From the NCBI GenBank assembly GCA_041907665.1, contig JAYRGW010000007.1, forward strand, positions 33,950 to 97,949: DNA of 64,000 bases, read 5' to 3'. The DNA is from JAAYUD01 sp041907665 (GTDB lineage: Bacteria; Bacteroidota; Bacteroidia; Bacteroidales; Bacteroidaceae). Made by a program: the position numbers and the translations under genes. The notes beneath the pieces are model-generated. The model was not told the origin of the DNA. It ran no database searches and saw nothing but the letters and a program-made list of their open reading frames with translations. Position 1 is the first letter of the stretch. The number at the start of each line of letters is the position of its first letter. Shown here in pieces: positions 63,329 to 64,000 of this stretch.

Positions 63329-63846
63329 TCTATTCTGTTTTGGTTAATATGCAAATTTACGAATATTATTTATCGCAGTCATATTTGATAGTATTTTTTT
63401 GCATCTTCTATAAAACTATAATGCAGCGACAACCTGCTAATCAAGGGCAATGATTCAGAGAAAGATCGTCTCCGCTTTAATAGATTTTGAAGACAGAAGG
63501 TGCTCTCGCATAATATTGTTATACCGTTAATAAAAGTTCAACAAAATATTTAGACAAATAAATTAGCAATATTACTTATAATTAATTAATTTTGTCGAAG
63601 AGACTTGTGAGAATCAATTCTTTAGGATCAGTGACCAATACAAACCTGTAAACTGTCGCCAGGGCTAAGTTGAAACGACCAGTATTATAACGAGGTAATC
63701 TATGTTTATGGAGATAAAATAAATGCAAGTTAGAAGCTGTTTAAAAATGGATTAAAATAATTACTATATAAGCGCTTATTATATTGAATACCAGTTGGTT
63801 AATTGAGATATTATTCGTAACTTTATGGTTACTAAGACATTAAGTT
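63329..63846. other. non-coding region before the insertion sequence
   Basis: This 518-base AT-rich region has no credible gene. A promoter-like pair lies at 63563-63594 and the following 120 bases show inverted repeats (see the ncRNA candidate). The left end of an IS element is near 63733. Confidence 0.55.
63601..63725 (+). ncRNA. candidate small structured RNA
   Basis: TTAG (63563-63566), 20 bases, TAATTTTG (63587-63594) resembles a promoter with no open frame after it. The downstream GC-richer segment contains ACTGTCG (63652-63658), which pairs with CGACCAGT (63676-63683) with one bulged C, and smaller stems nearby. No known RNA family is recognised and the 3' end is not defined. Confidence 0.25.
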
Positions 63847-64000
63847 ATGGAACAATATTCAACCAACCTCACCGATAAACAGTGGCAATTTATAGAAAAA
63901 ACTGTGAATACACAAAAAAGAAGACGAAAATATTCTATTCGCGGCATTTTTGATGCCATTCTCTACTTGCTCAAAACAGGTTGCCAATGGCGTATGCTCC
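63733..64000 (+). mobile_element. IS5-superfamily insertion sequence, left end
   Basis: GAAGCTGTTTAAAAATGG at about 63733 looks like a terminal inverted repeat of IS5-type elements, preceded by TTA(G), a possible target-site duplication. The transposase gene begins 114 bases inside. The right end lies beyond the window, so the boundary and duplication cannot be confirmed. Confidence 0.65.
63847..64000 (+). CDS. IS5-family transposase, N-terminal part (cut by window edge)
   Basis: The first 51 codons begin MEQYSTNLTDKQWQFIEK and contain RGIFDAILYLLKTGCQWRML. This is the DUF4096 N-terminal domain of IS5-type transposases that insert and move the element. The DDE catalytic residues are outside the window, so activity cannot be judged. 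Confidence 0.85.
   Translation, partial: MEQYSTNLTDKQWQFIEKTVNTQKRRRKYSIRGIFDAILYLLKTGCQWRML

Noticed and set aside
1..64000. tRNA or rRNA genes
   Set aside because: No cloverleaf with a T-loop GTTCRA-type motif in proper context, and no rRNA blocks, were found; the few TTCGA hits fall inside coding genes or without acceptor stems.

Overview
The window looks like chromosomal DNA of a low-GC member of the Bacteroidales (Bacteroides-like). The support is: several promoters of the Bacteroidetes type (TTTG, about 19 bases, TAnnTTTG); few Shine-Dalgarno sequences; the diaminopimelate-aminotransferase route to lysine (dapL, dapF, dapA); a PUR-domain (DUF3276) protein; a long NusB; a nusB-yajC-ybbR-coaE run; a GH92 mannosidase; a DPP5-like peptidase; and tryptophanase. 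Nearly all of it is ordinary core genome with intact reading frames. No tRNA, rRNA, CRISPR array, prophage or integrative element was seen. One insertion sequence begins at the right edge.

Layout. 1-9 kb: dapL (cut by the window edge)-dapF, a secreted glycerophosphodiesterase, a Crp-type regulator next to a cation/proton antiporter, dapA and ligA. 9-14 kb: trmD, an ABC-F ATPase, grpE-dnaJ. 14-20 kb (minus strand): hpt-adk-obg-pgeF, a stand-alone B3/B4 domain protein and a GH92 glycosidase, tightly packed. 20-24.9 kb: an OmpA-type lipoprotein and mtgA, a 0.9 kb non-coding gap, then hsp15-like S4 protein, pth, rplY and the PUR protein. 25-30 kb: nusB-yajC-ybbR-coaE and an M13 peptidase. 30-38.4 kb (minus): a five-gene tripartite efflux operon (TolC, HlyD, two MacB/FtsX-like permeases, one ATPase). 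38.4-39.05 kb: an unusually elaborate control region. 39-48.6 kb: a GT2 glycosyltransferase, a LolC/E-type permease with an aminotransferase, then lon-tgt-lptF/G-HAD. 48.7-57.3 kb: a minus-strand cluster of AraC regulator, hypothetical proteins and a phosphoesterase, and two acyltransferases flanking a DPP5-like peptidase. 57.4-64 kb: tnaA, nrdG-nrdD under a cobalamin riboswitch, a conserved hypothetical and an IS5-type element.

The most interesting parts are non-coding. (1) The efflux operon has a textbook sigma-54 (-24/-12) promoter, with two spaced palindromes upstream that look like enhancer-binding sites. Beyond them lie a four-unit 22-bp array of palindromes and a second, unrelated 21-bp tandem array. 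(2) A canonical cobalamin riboswitch precedes the anaerobic ribonucleotide reductase genes, implying B12 control of deoxynucleotide synthesis. (3) A family of related intergenic repeats occurs at least four times (about 9.1, 21.8, 22.4 and 59.1 kb). (4) Two gaps (about 22.0-22.1 and 63.6-63.7 kb) show features of uncharacterised structured RNAs. (5) The tRNA-guanine transglycosylase lacks the usual zinc-binding cysteines.

Everything here comes from reading the sequence and recalling families. No database search or folding was run.
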